Part shown: positions 26,500 through 37,331 of the stretch, one piece after another
Numbering within the stretch: the stretch's first letter is position 1
Layout of the letters: every line of letters starts with the position of its first letter
Assembly: GCA_023079485.1 (NCBI GenBank)
Contig: CM041108.1
Span: 2,914,001-2,978,000, forward strand
DNA length: 64,000 nt
DNA from: Archilochus colubris
Lineage: Eukaryota; Chordata; Aves; Apodiformes; Trochilidae
Direction of reading: 5' to 3'
Notes under the pieces: generated by a model
Told to the model about the DNA's origin: nothing
What the model saw: only the letters and a program-made list of their open reading frames with translations
Database searches by the model: none
Program-made: the position numbers and the translations under genes

Positions 26500-27150
26500 T
26501 GGAGGCGAAAAAGGAGAAACGGGCTCCACTTTTTCCTCTGCGTGCTCCGGCCCGAGCTCCCCCTCGTGTTCAACCTCATGTATTTCTCCAGCGCTCTCCC
26601 GTCGGTCCTCTCCCAGTTAATTCGGGGATGTTCGATCGCTCCTGCCGGGCTGGTACCGGGAGAGCCAGACCCATGGCAGGCAGCGGGCTGCAGGCAGACT
26701 TTTCCCGGTGGGCGAAGCATCCCCTCTTCTCCAAAGCATCGAAGGCACCTCCAACCTTTCCAAACATCTCGGCCAGAACCAGAAACTCAGACCAGCTCTG
26801 GCAAGAGCCCTAAATCCATAGTTTTGATGATGCAGGGAGAGGCACCTGCTGCAGATGTGCCCCGGAGCTGTGGGCAGAGGCTAAGGTGCTGGTGCTGGAG
26901 CATCACCGGTCCCCTCCAGAGGCTGCCTGGCCTCTCCCTGCCACTGTCACCACCACTCATCAGCCCTTCGCTGGTCTCCCACAGGGTCGTTTTCCACTCC
27001 ATTTCCTCCCCTCAGCGTTTGGATCCCGCCCTGAGCTCTCTCTGCTCTCTCCTTCGTCATCCCAGCCGGGGATAAAATACGAGCGCAGCCGCCGAGCTCG
27101 GAGATCACAGCGGCCCTGGGGGGACGGGCTCTCCCGCATCACCTGTCTGA
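26500..27150. promoter_or_regulatory. CpG-rich intronic patch (island-like)
   Basis: By eye the 250 bases from about 26500 hold roughly 18 CpGs, and 26990-27150 roughly 15. This is far above the rest of the intron. A GATAAAATA box sits at about 27070 beside CpG-dense sequence. Such patches can be alternative promoters or enhancers. Two long open frames overlapping it on the plus strand (26431-27075 and 26886-27842) look like a by-product of GC content. No IgLON signal-peptide exon was recognised in it. Confidence 0.4.
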
Positions 27151-27430
27151 TCGGGAGCCTGCGTGTCCTTGGAAAAATATGTATTTCAGGCCGCTGGGGT
27201 GCTAATTTGCAAGGCCCATTACTCAAACGAAACATTAAAATGGCCGTCCATAAAGCAGAGCCTTTATCCCTGCCTCTCCCTCGGTCTGAGCTCCCCGCGC
27301 CAGGTATAGGCTTCCTGTCAAGCCCAAGAGCCAAAAGCAAAGATTTATTGATAGGTACCTTGACTCAGGCTTGCATTTTAATTGTGTCACCATCAGCCTG
27401 CGCCGAGAATAAACGGGGTGGTTATTGTGT
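27140..27430. promoter_or_regulatory. Candidate conserved enhancer-like block
   Basis: Adjacent to the CpG patch: CCTTGGAAAAATATGTATTT, GGGGTGCTAATTTGCAAGGC, CATTAAAATGGCCGTCCATA, AAAGATTTATTGATAGG and TTGCATTTTAATTGTG. A dense series of homeodomain/POU-like motifs without repeats. Inference from composition. Confidence 0.35.
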
Positions 27431-28192
27431 TATCCTCACTTCTTCTCTCCAGATGAATGCTCCGGGAAAGACGGGGGTTGATGGAGTCTCTACCAGGGAC
27501 TTGCCTGCATCCTTCCCTCCCTGCTCAGCCACATCCCTCAGGGATGAAATACTGATTTTTCACAGGGAAAAGATGCAGGGAATAAAGCCAGGCCGTCCTC
27601 ATCTCTCAGTGCCACGGTTTCCCTTTGTGAAGGAGCTCCAACTCACCCTCTCCCAACTCGTCAAGTTTGCTGGGAGGGCCAGCGCTCGCCCTGTTGTGGC
27701 CACCTCCACCGAGGCAGCAAGCTGGGCTTGGCGAGGGGCTGGAAACAGAATTGCTGTTTTGGATGGCTTGATTTCACACTGGGAGCCAAGCTGTGGTGCC
27801 ACCAGGAACAGGGAAGTCACGCTTGTCAGGGAAGGGATGTGAAGAAGTCGGGAGTTGCTCTCGTTTCTTTTCCTTGCGCCTTGGTGTGTGGGGGTGTGGA
27901 TAAATCTGATTTCCCCGTGCCAGACAACACTGGTGCAAAGCTTGATGGGGGTGCAAAGTTTGACCTGGCACTTTCTGGTGATGCATATTTATTTGCCAGG
28001 TGCAGGGTGGGGGGAAATGCATCACTTGCCCTGGCAGACACTCTTGCAGAAAAATGAGGGCTGGGATTAAAATAAACAAAAGCAAAAGCAGCTCAGCCCT
28101 GACCGCCTCTCCCATGCTAACTTTGTTATGGAGCAACCTCCTCCTGGGGCTGGAGCAAGGAGGAGATGCTCTCAGGAAGCCCCCAACCACAT

Positions 28193-28637
28193 AGGGCAAC
28201 TAAGCTGGTGAAGGGACTTAAGCAAATATCCTATGAAGAGAGGCTGAAGGAGCTGGGGGTGTTGAGGCTGGAGGAGAGGAGGCTCAGGGGAGACCTCATC
28301 ACTCTCTCCAACTCCCTGAAAGGAGGTTGGAGCCAGGGGGGGGTTGGGCTCTTTTCCCAGGCAACTCTCAGCAAGACAAGAGGGCAGGGTCTCAAGTTGT
28401 GCCAGGGGAGGTTTAGGTTGGAGATGAGAAAGAATTTCTTTCTGGAGAGGGTGATCAGGCATTGGAATGGGCTGCCCAGGGAAGTAGTGGATTCTCCGTG
28501 TCTGGAGATCTTTCCAAAGAGCCTGGATGTGGCACTGAGTGCCATGGGCTGGGAACCACGGGGGGAGTGGATCAAGGGTTGGACTTGATGATCTCTGAGG
28601 TCCCTTCCAACCCAGCCCATTCTATGATTCTATGATA
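28193..28637 (+). mobile_element. CR1 LINE, 5'-truncated copy 3
   Basis: About 445 bases, near-identical to copies 1 and 2, starting at GGGCAACTAAGCTGG and ending in TCTATGATTCTATGAT. It carries the last CR1 ORF2 segment ([20 protein letters not shown] onward) as an open frame. Same orientation as the other two copies and as OPCML transcription. Confidence 0.95.
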
Positions 28638-28779
28638 GGGACAAGGTCTGCAAGCTCCTGCCCACTCCAAGATTGCAGACCATCTCCTGCCTCAGTTTCC
28701 CTATTTGTAGCAGTGACATATAGAGGTGATGTAAGGCTTTGCCCATGGCCTGGCAGGGAAGTCCACAAGGCTCCCTCCA

Positions 28780-28955
28780 TTAATAAGCCCAAAGTGCTTT
28801 GATATTTTTAGAAGGAAGTGCCACGTATTGTTATAACATTACTGTACCTCATTTGATTTCTTTTTCAATTGCGAGCCCCCTCTTGATCCCGTTACCTGCA
28901 GTAACAGTTATCTGGCTATATTTCATCATCTGAATATTTCAATTAAATTACTTCG
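28780..28955. promoter_or_regulatory. Candidate conserved non-coding block
   Basis: AT-rich non-repetitive sequence with CCATTAATAAGCCC, GTTATAACATTACTG and TTCAATTAAATTACTTCG just before the poly(A) run. Inference from composition. Confidence 0.25.
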
Positions 28956-28960
28956 AGGGG

Positions 28961-28987
28961 AAAAAAAAAAAAAAAAAAAAAAAAAAA
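28961..28987. repeat. Poly(A) run, 27 bases
   Basis: Uninterrupted A run with no recognisable retroposon body in front of it. Confidence 0.97.
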
Positions 28988-31900
28988 GCTGAAGTTGGAA
29001 ATGATCACTGTATCACTCCAACTTCCCTCCACTCCCAGAAGGTTAATTGAAAGGCAGCCATCTTGGTGACGTTTAGACAAATGAGGATAATTATGTGTTC
29101 TCCAGCTCTTTGAGAGGTTAATTGCTTAGATGTACGAAGACTTGAAGAACAAAGAAGGAATAAATCAGAAGCAGGACGATGATCTGATAATGTAATTTGG
29201 TATATTCACGTACAACTCAAACAAATAAACTCCCTAATTGCACCAAGTTGTTCGGCCACCCCATGGGGTTGCTGCTGCCTGGGCCTCAGGGATGCTCAGA
29301 GTGGGGGCACCAGCTGGAAGGAGGAGAGGTCTGGTGGTGACTTCTTCATCTGGTGGTGAAGACCATGACCATGGGCTCCTTAGAGCCTGTTGCTCCACCC
29401 CGCATCCTGGCAGTGAGTGGAAAATGGAGGGGACAGAGGAAGGCGAGGGAGCAGCGAGCAGAGGATTTCCCCTGGTGGGTTGTTTTATTTTGCCTAATTG
29501 CTGGTGAAATTTCTGCAAATTGGCAATTATATCCTGAGGTTGATGCCTTACCCAGGCCATTTGCAGATCTCGTGTTTGGCAGGAACTCGTCACGGCGTTT
29601 GCCATGAAATATGGCTTCACCCTCCATCAGCAGAATTTCCCTCTTTTTAGAGGTTATTAGTGCTGCCTGTCATGATTTCATACTAAATCTTGTCGCTGCT
29701 TTGTCCTGATGGAACCTGATTTTTATCCTTTTAATTCTCCCTGGTGATCAGGGTGAGGGGCAGTTGTTTGGGAGTCGGTTTGGCCACTCTGTCCTGTCAG
29801 GATGGAGGACATGAGGTGCTGGAAGTGACATCCAGGCATGAAGGGGTTGATGCTTCTCTTGCCCACCCCAGCAGGACTGCCCACTTTCTGATCACTTGTG
29901 CAGTTTGGGCATTGATAGAATGCTCTGAGCTGTGCAAAACACCAAGCTTTCCAGTCAGGATCAAATACCCCTTCATTTTCCAGCTGGAAAATCAGGAAAA
30001 TGGTGAGGTTTTTCCTCCACTAGGAGCTTGGGGGGGGTGAAACATCTGTATCAGGAATCTCATTTCCCCCTCTCCTTGGTCTCCAGGGAAGTTGGAATTG
30101 ATTTCAAGGAAGAAAATGCCTCCCCACCCCTGATGCTTGAGGAGCCCTGAGCCTCAGCCTCTGAAAGATGGGCGAGTGGTTTTTTCTGCCTATCTGTCAG
30201 GTCTGTCTGAAATTGCAGTTTAATTCTCCGTATTTGCTCTTGTATTGTGCATTAAGATACAGCGAGTTTATCCAGCAGTCCAGCTGTTTTGAAGATAATT
30301 ACTACAGAACTCAACCTGATGTAAAATAATCCTCCCGGGCAAGCAGCCAAGAGCCTGAGACTTATCCTCCAAAGACTGAAACCTCTCCATTACCCTTAAG
30401 AGCTGCAGAGATAGGAGCGGGTGTCTCATGACAAATATATTTTTGGTGGCAATTAATGGGGTGTTGGGAGAAGAGGTTTGCTTCTCCTCCAGCTCCTGTT
30501 CCTCTCTGATGGACCAGGAGAATGTGATGGAGACCAGGCCCAGGTATCCATCTAAAGTTCCCTACATGCTGTCGTGTCCCCCAGGGACCTGGTTCAGGTT
30601 AATTACTGGTACTTAATGGTATGGCTAACTGGGACAGTGGAGCAGGTTTGGTTTTTTTTCTGTCTCTCCCTGTCTGGGAAAGGTGGGTGGAAAAAAATAA
30701 GAGAGAAAAAAAGCAGTAATAAGGGAAAAACCCATCCCCCAAGCCCCACCATGGAAGGCTGCAGGTTCTTGAATGGTTCTGCTAGCAGTGCCAGCAGCAA
30801 GCTCTACGTTTCTTCTCCTCCTTTTTGATTGAAGAACACTAGAAATCAGGCAGGCTCAGGTGCTGCATTGTGTTAGATTTGAGCTGATTGAATCCGTGTG
30901 TGGGCACTGATTGAGGTGCAGGGTGATGCCAGGGGATGAGGGGGGCTGCTGGATCGTGTCCCTTCCTCAGCACCCTTGATCCTGGTGATGGTGTCAGTGG
31001 GTGCCCTGTGCTGGGTCTTTTCTACCCTGCTAGGACACAGGGTAGAGGGTAGCAGAGAGTTTGGTTTCCCTGGTGAGATGATGGTTCTCTGCTAGGATGG
31101 GTAGTGATGGTAAATGCTGGCAGATGTTGCTTGTCTCTTGAAAGAGGAAAGATGTCCCAACCTTCTTCAAACCCCAGAATGGCCCAGTGACCGTGATAAA
31201 GTTGGAGATTGGTGCCTGGCTTAGTCTGGGACCTGACTTTTGGGAGAGAGTGATATTACCTAGGTACCATTCTGGGCAAGGAAAGATGTCTCAATGCACT
31301 TCTTCCAAAGTCCACAGTTTTCTGGGACTGGCTGCCTGTGCTCAGTGCCTTCATTTTCTTCTCTGTTTGGGAGATCAGGTGTGGCCACCAGCAGGATCTG
31401 ACTCCAATGGTAGCATTTAACTGCCACCTGCTCCACAAAGATCCCCAGAGATTTGCTCTATTCAAAGGCTTCCCACTTTATTTCTTTCACTGCTGCCTCA
31501 AATTTCCTGATGAAGATTTTTCTTACAGCAGCTGTCAGCAGCTGAGGCTTAGGCATCTCCTCCTGACCTTCCCTGCTGAGCATCCCGACACGTGGATGCG
31601 GCCAAACCACAGCTGGGCAGGGAATTGGGGACCTCTGGGCTGGAGGCTGAAGCTGTTTGTAAACCCGGGATGGTCCTGAGGGTAGAGAGTGTTGCTGTTA
31701 TTTTCTGATGCATTTCAGAGCAGATTACAACAGCCGTGAGTTGCGTGGGGCTGGACGAGCCACCGGGAGCTGCCAGGCAGGGATGTGACAGCTCCCTGAT
31801 GGAATGGGCTGGGGTAGAGCCCTGATCCAGAGCTGGCTGAAGACAGGGCTGACCTGCCTGGGGGCTGCAGAGGGTTTCTGAGCAGCCCCTGGGTCATTAG

Positions 31901-33189
31901 GATGGATGGAGTATTTTTATGTCAGAAACAAGGTGGGAAAATGAAGCAGGAGCTGGGAGCAGAGCTGGCGCCCGTCACACCGGCTCTCTCCTTGCTGATG
32001 GTGTTGTCAGCAACAACATCATTGTGGGATGTTCCTGCATCCCCAGGAGCTGGAAGTAAAAGCCAGGAGTGAAAGAAGGGCTTTAAGAGTGAAAAAGAAA
32101 GCTCAGTTCGCTGTAACAGAGCTGACTGCAGTGTCTGGATTTGCTCGATGTGGAGCATTAATTCAGAAAATCCAGTGAGTGGCTTCGGGGAGCAGATGTG
32201 GTCACTGAGCAGCAGCAGGGACACGGTGCAGCTGATCATACTGCTGCTCATCCCTTCCCCGTGCAAACCTGGGCCTGTCTGTGAAAAAAAGGCCAAGTCC
32301 CTTCCAGGCCAAAGGTGGGAACAGTCCCCCCTCCCCAAGCTGATACCAGCTCAAGCTTGCTGGTCACTCAGCATCATGCTGAAGCTCTGCAGTCCCTGGG
32401 TTGCTGCAGATGCCCTGGGGCTGCTGGGTGTAGAGCAGCCAGGGGTGGTGGTGGTGGTGGGTGTTTGGTGGAGCTCAACCCCCTCGGGGTCCACACAGTG
32501 AGCTCTGAGTTTTGACTTCTGGTGCCTCAGGCACGCAGCTCCCGCCTTCCTCATCATCTTGTTATTATTCTAATGTCTGGGAGCTGCAGTCATAGACCAA
32601 AACACCATTAAACTATCTGAAATGGAGTAACTCGACAGCCCCTGCCCTCGCAGGCTTATTATCTTTGCAGATGGATATTTTATATTTAGCAACCTAATGT
32701 ATCAGTTTGGGCTTTGATTTTTTCACAGGGAGCAGCTTCCATTCTGGTGCTTGGGTTGAGGGCGGGAGGACCTCAGCCACAGGGGAGAAGCCCTCCCCCA
32801 AAAAACCCCACGGGTTCTGGGGAGGGCAGAAGGGTCCCGTGGCCCTCGGGTGGGTTTGGGGAGAGGATGGGGTAGGTCTGGAGCTTGTTTGAACCATGCT
32901 GGGAGTTTTGGGGGAATCTGGGCAGCACAAGAATGGTGGGACAGGCAACTCAGTTATCTTTTCCCCTGCATCTGAGCACTGGGAAGGGTGGGAGAAGGGA
33001 TCCCACGGGTGGTTCAGAGAGGAGCCAGAGTGCCAGGAGAAGGCATCAAGAGGAAGACAAAGTGCTGCCCATTCTCCACGGATCTACTAAATATCGGGGG
33101 AGACAGTGAGGGAAGCCCAGGAGGAGCCATCCTGCCCTCGGGGAGCCAGACCTACCCTCACCCACCCCAGATGCCATTGTACCCGGGGC

Positions 33190-33470
33190 TAATGTGACAC
33201 TTGGCATTGTTGGGAGAGGATTAGAGCAGCGTTTGGATGGCCCCTTTCTCATTTGCATCTTTAACGAAGCGGGAGCCCAGCCAGGTTCTGTTCTTTTGTG
33301 TTTACTTCTGAGCAAGTGTGTTTATTTCTGATGATTACAAATAAATCTCCTCTGCCTTTACTCCAAACCGGCCTGGAATAAAAGGAGTTTGGAGCCCGTA
33401 GCCGAGGCGAATTCTGGAAGCAGAGGAGAAATCCTATTAGGAGTCCCCAAAAAACGCAATTAACAATTTC
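33190..33470. promoter_or_regulatory. Candidate conserved non-coding block
   Basis: Contains CTCATTTGCATCTTTAACG (octamer-like), GATGATTACAAATAAATC, GGAATAAAAGGAG and CGCAATTAACAATTTC, repeat-free. Resembles long-range enhancers by composition only. Confidence 0.3.
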
Positions 33471-35539
33471 TTCACAAAGATAAGGGTGCCAGGGTGTTGG
33501 CTCTGCTCCTGTTACACAGGGTGGGAACTTCCCAGGGTGATGTACCACCCTGCTGCCACCGAGGGGCTTTGCTCCTGATCCGGGTGAGCTATTTTAGCTG
33601 CAGAAAACTGGGTCAGGTAGCGAGTTTGTGACTGGTTTTGGCATCGCCATTTGTCATTTTGATGAGATGCTTTGCCTACAGGAGAGAAAAGAGGTTTTGG
33701 GGGTTGAAGGGGCGTGGAAAGATGTAAAAGAGGAGCGTTGGTGGCTCGCAGTAGGAAGCAAACTCCTTTTTGGGTTGATCCAGAGAGGAGCATCTCCCCT
33801 GAGCCTCTTGGATTGCTCAGGATGTGCACCAAAATTTTGGAGTCCTACGCATCCCATCCCTTAGGATCCTTTGCACCCCCAGGGAGGGGTTTTCAATACT
33901 TGCTTTGTACCTTCCAACAATTCACGTGCTGTTTAGCCTTCAAACTGATGCCAGAAACTTGTGCCATCCCCGGGGGTGACATTTCCTGTGCTGCAGGGCA
34001 GATGTCGAGCCCATGCTGGGTGTGCAGCCCCTGCCCCTCCTGCAGGAAAGGTTTGCGGTGAGGACAGGGAACAGGGAGAAGGGGGGGATGAATACTGAGG
34101 ATTTTATGGCACATCCCAGAGGTAGGAGAAGCGCTGTCAGTGTCATTGATGGGGCCGGGCAGGAACCTGCAGCGGGAGCGACGTGGGGGTCCCTCCTAAT
34201 AGGTCTGGGAGGAGGGAGACGGTCACTCGGTGCCACGGAACACAAAAGAACCCATCGGTGGTGTTATCTGTATTGTTGACACTAAGTGAAGTAATTCCTT
34301 GGCAAACTTCAGAATTAGCATTTAAGGAAGAGGAATAGGGGCAATTAGAGGGGAAGCAGCACAGCAGCGGTGCCCCCCAGCTCCCTCCCTCATGCATCTT
34401 CTAGTGCTGCTGCCTTTGGGTTCATCACCCTTATCACCAGGGGAGCACCAGGATCCTTAGGGCAGCTCCTGTACCTCCGCAGAGCCAGGGATGCTGGGGA
34501 GGTGGTGGTGTCCTCCAAGAGGCCACCTGTGTCGTGGTGAGCATCGTGGGCATCTGAGGATATCCCCAGTGGAAAGCAGTCACAGTGGGGGCTGAAGATG
34601 GTGAAAAGTCTCTGCTGGATGGCAGGGAGGGTCGGGGTGGGATGCAGGGGTGGAGGAGCAGAGGGGATGGGCTGTGAGGGGGACTGGGAGGAGGCAAGAG
34701 CTGGGGGCTGGTCTGACAGTATTGGTTTCAGAGATACCCCCCCTCTCTTGCTGATGGGTGTTCTCCAGGTGAATCGTGGAGCCAAGATGGGTTTATTTCC
34801 CTCTTGTCTGACAGGTGCTTTATTGTCTTTTGTCCCTTCTGGTCTCTAAGGCAGGATGTCTTCTGGAGATGGATATGGCGCCTTCAGGAGACTGTTAATG
34901 GGGGTTTGTCTTTGTTCTTAATTAGATCCCTTCAAGGGAAAACCTCCTGGCCCACTTTATTATCCAGCTTTGTCAGAGCTTGTCTGCTTTATCTAAACAC
35001 TTTGCAGAAGTCTCTGTACCTGTTTGCTTATTGGAGACATTATCATAATCCTGGTCAATGGGAAATAGGTAGCAAAGACAGCTCAGCAGACAAGAGAGCC
35101 TAGCTGATGGGAAAGTGTAAGTAGTCTGCTACTCATATATGTGCTGAACAGATAAAATTATAATAAATTAATAATTTTTTTCCATGGTGGCCTAATTCAA
35201 ATCACATATATGCCTAGACTCTGGCAGAGGGGAGCACAGTGCTTTAGGCAAGTGGAACCAAAGGGACTTAATCCCAAATTAGCTGTGGAGTAGCAGCAAC
35301 TGAAGAGTGAGGGATGGGAAGAAGGAGCCTTTGCCTTCTGGCTCTTGGCATGAGTTTCTTAGAAGGAGAAGTCTTCAAGTTGCTTCTGCTGGTTTGCTTC
35401 GAGTGCTTTTGAGCCCCAGATCTCCCCGAGCAGCATACCCAGAGCAGCCAGAGCTGAACGTGCCGACTGACAGCACAAGCTCCCTGTCCCTTCAAACCCT
35501 ACTCCTTGTGCTTCACCCCTAATGAGGGGACCCAAGAGT

Positions 35540-35720
35540 CCCTCGCAGGGCTGTAGTCTGGATATTTATATGAGTGCAGACATGCAAGTTGTCTGTTTTA
35601 CATATTGCTGCCCTGATTTCTTCAGTGCGCGCAATGAATAATTTACAGAAGCTGCGTGTAAGTATCTCTTTATTATTCATTATAATGAAGTGAGACAGCA
35701 GTAATAGTCCACTAGACTGG
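35540..35720. promoter_or_regulatory. Candidate conserved non-coding block
   Basis: Contains GGATATTTATATGAGTG, CAGTGCGCGCAATGAATAAT and TCTTTATTATTCATTATAAT. AT-rich, with CGCG, distinct from its flanks. Inference only. Confidence 0.28.
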
Positions 35721-37098
35721 AATCCCCCAGGGCCAAACTTAACTCAGCGGCGCTTAGCTCTCCCCCAGTTAATGTGAACGAAGGCAGGGCTCAGCTTCCC
35801 AACCAAGATGATGCCATCCGCTGGCACGAGGAGTCCTGGTCCCTGGTTCCAGGGCTGCCCATCCGTCTTTCCGGGCAGCCCTAGGCCGGGAATTATGGCT
35901 CCTGCAAGGGGAAAATGACTTGTTTGTGGGAGGATGGATGGCTCATTCCTCAGAACCCAAGGTCTGGGGAGACCCTCAAACATGCCAAGCGTTGCCCGTT
36001 CCCTCCACCCGATGAATAATCTTGATGGAGGTGATGCTCAGCGAGCCTGGCATCCCAGGTATATAACACCCTGAAGCCTCTGCAGGAGAGGTGCCACGGT
36101 GGGGATGAGGACAGGGACAGCTTTCCAGCCTGGCTCGGAATTTACAGGCATGCAGAGAGAGAGAGGGACTTGCAGGAGTTTCTTGATTGACTGCGTGTGG
36201 CTTTTCCCTGAGATCGCAGCTGCAGAAAGCTGCGGCAGTGCTGCCATCAGGAGCATGCAGGGAGCTTGGTGCTCCCAGTTTGTTTTCACACCACGAGGAA
36301 GGTTCCCTGCTGTGGGGCTGGGGTGGGAAAGGTGAAGCTCCTGAGCAGTGGCCCAGTCTTAATATAGCTCAGTGGGTTTGCTGCAGGGGCTGCAGAGAAG
36401 GCCGGGAGTAAACAGATCAAGAAAAATCTATCAATAGGAATGAAAAAGCTGTGTTCCTCTCTTCTCCAGGAACATTTTAATTCCTACAACCCCCCCTCCC
36501 TTCCTTTAACTCTGCTCTTTGCTGTGGAGCAGAGCTGCCGATCCCCCGCGTGTCTCGGAGCGGGGAGGGTGGGAGCCAGGCAGGAGATAAATAATAAAAA
36601 CGACCACGTTGTGTTTTCAAGGCACTTGTAGGATTTATGGCTGCTTACCCAAATCTTCCCTTCTCTTCCCCGTGCTCTGGCTTTACCATCTCCAGTTGTT
36701 TCTCCCCCACTCCCCAGGCAGTGGGTGTGTATATCACCCCGGGGATGGCTCGAGGGCTGTGCCAACAAGCCCAACTGTCAGCAGATTTTACAGCTTCATC
36801 TGAAATGCTCCGTGAGCAGCAAGGGATGGGGAGGTCAAACAGAATAGGGTTTGTGGTTTGTGATGGTTTTTTGTTTGTTTTTTTTTTTTCTTGCCTGCAG
36901 CTCTGTATGAAAGAGGCAGGAGGGTTTTTTCCCGGTCAAGTGGTTGTTTCAGGTAGCACAAGGATGTGAGACAGGGCAGTGAGTGCCACGTCCATGCATG
37001 ATGGGGAGCCAGAACCCCAGCTCTTGTCCTGCTTTTTGGGAGGAAGGGTGATCTTGTCCTGCCTCGTCTTGGTGACAACTTTGCCCCTTCTCCTGCAG

Positions 37099-37331
37099 GT
37101 GTACTGTGGATGACAGGGTGACGCGGGTAGCGTGGTTGAACCGCAGCACCATCCTGTATGCTGGCAATGACAAGTGGTCTATAGACAACCGTGTGGTCAT
37201 CCTCTCTAACACCAAGACCCAGTACAGCATCAAGATATACAACGTGGATGTGTATGATGAGGGGCCCTACACCTGCTCGGTGCAGACAGACAATCACCCC
37301 AAGACCTCACGCGTCCACCTCATCGTGCAAG
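37099..37331 (+). CDS. OPCML: OPCML exon: second part of Ig domain 1
   Basis: 233 bp. The acceptor is tcctgcag and the donor is gtaggt. The exon begins with the last base of an Arg codon and then encodes the first Ig1 cysteine. The core tryptophan follows in VAWLNRST, which also holds an N-glycosylation sequon, and the second cysteine lies in DEGPYTCSV. It ends one base into a Val codon that the next exon completes. The [14 protein letters not shown] block at the Ig1-Ig2 linker is a hallmark shared by OPCML and NTM. Confidence 0.96.

Larger units (their letters stand above)
15245..28192. other. OPCML intron between CR1 copies 2 and 3
   Basis: About 13 kb of intron. Notable parts: a candidate conserved block (15545-15720), a long antisense open frame without known domain (17094-17972), A-rich runs at about 23970-23995, a CpG-rich patch (26500-27150) and a further candidate conserved block (27140-27430). 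No exon with IgLON sequence was recognised. Confidence 0.6.
28638..37098. other. OPCML intron upstream of the Ig1 exon
   Basis: About 8.5 kb of intron with a 27-base poly(A) run (28961-28987), a GGT repeat near 32447-32461, a T run near 36879-36890, and candidate conserved blocks at 28780-28955, 33190-33470 and 35540-35720. No exon is recognisable before the acceptor at 37098. Confidence 0.6.

Noticed and set aside
26886..27842. 318-residue plus-strand open frame as a gene
   Set aside because: No recognisable domain. It overlaps another long frame in a different phase, as expected from the CpG-rich composition.
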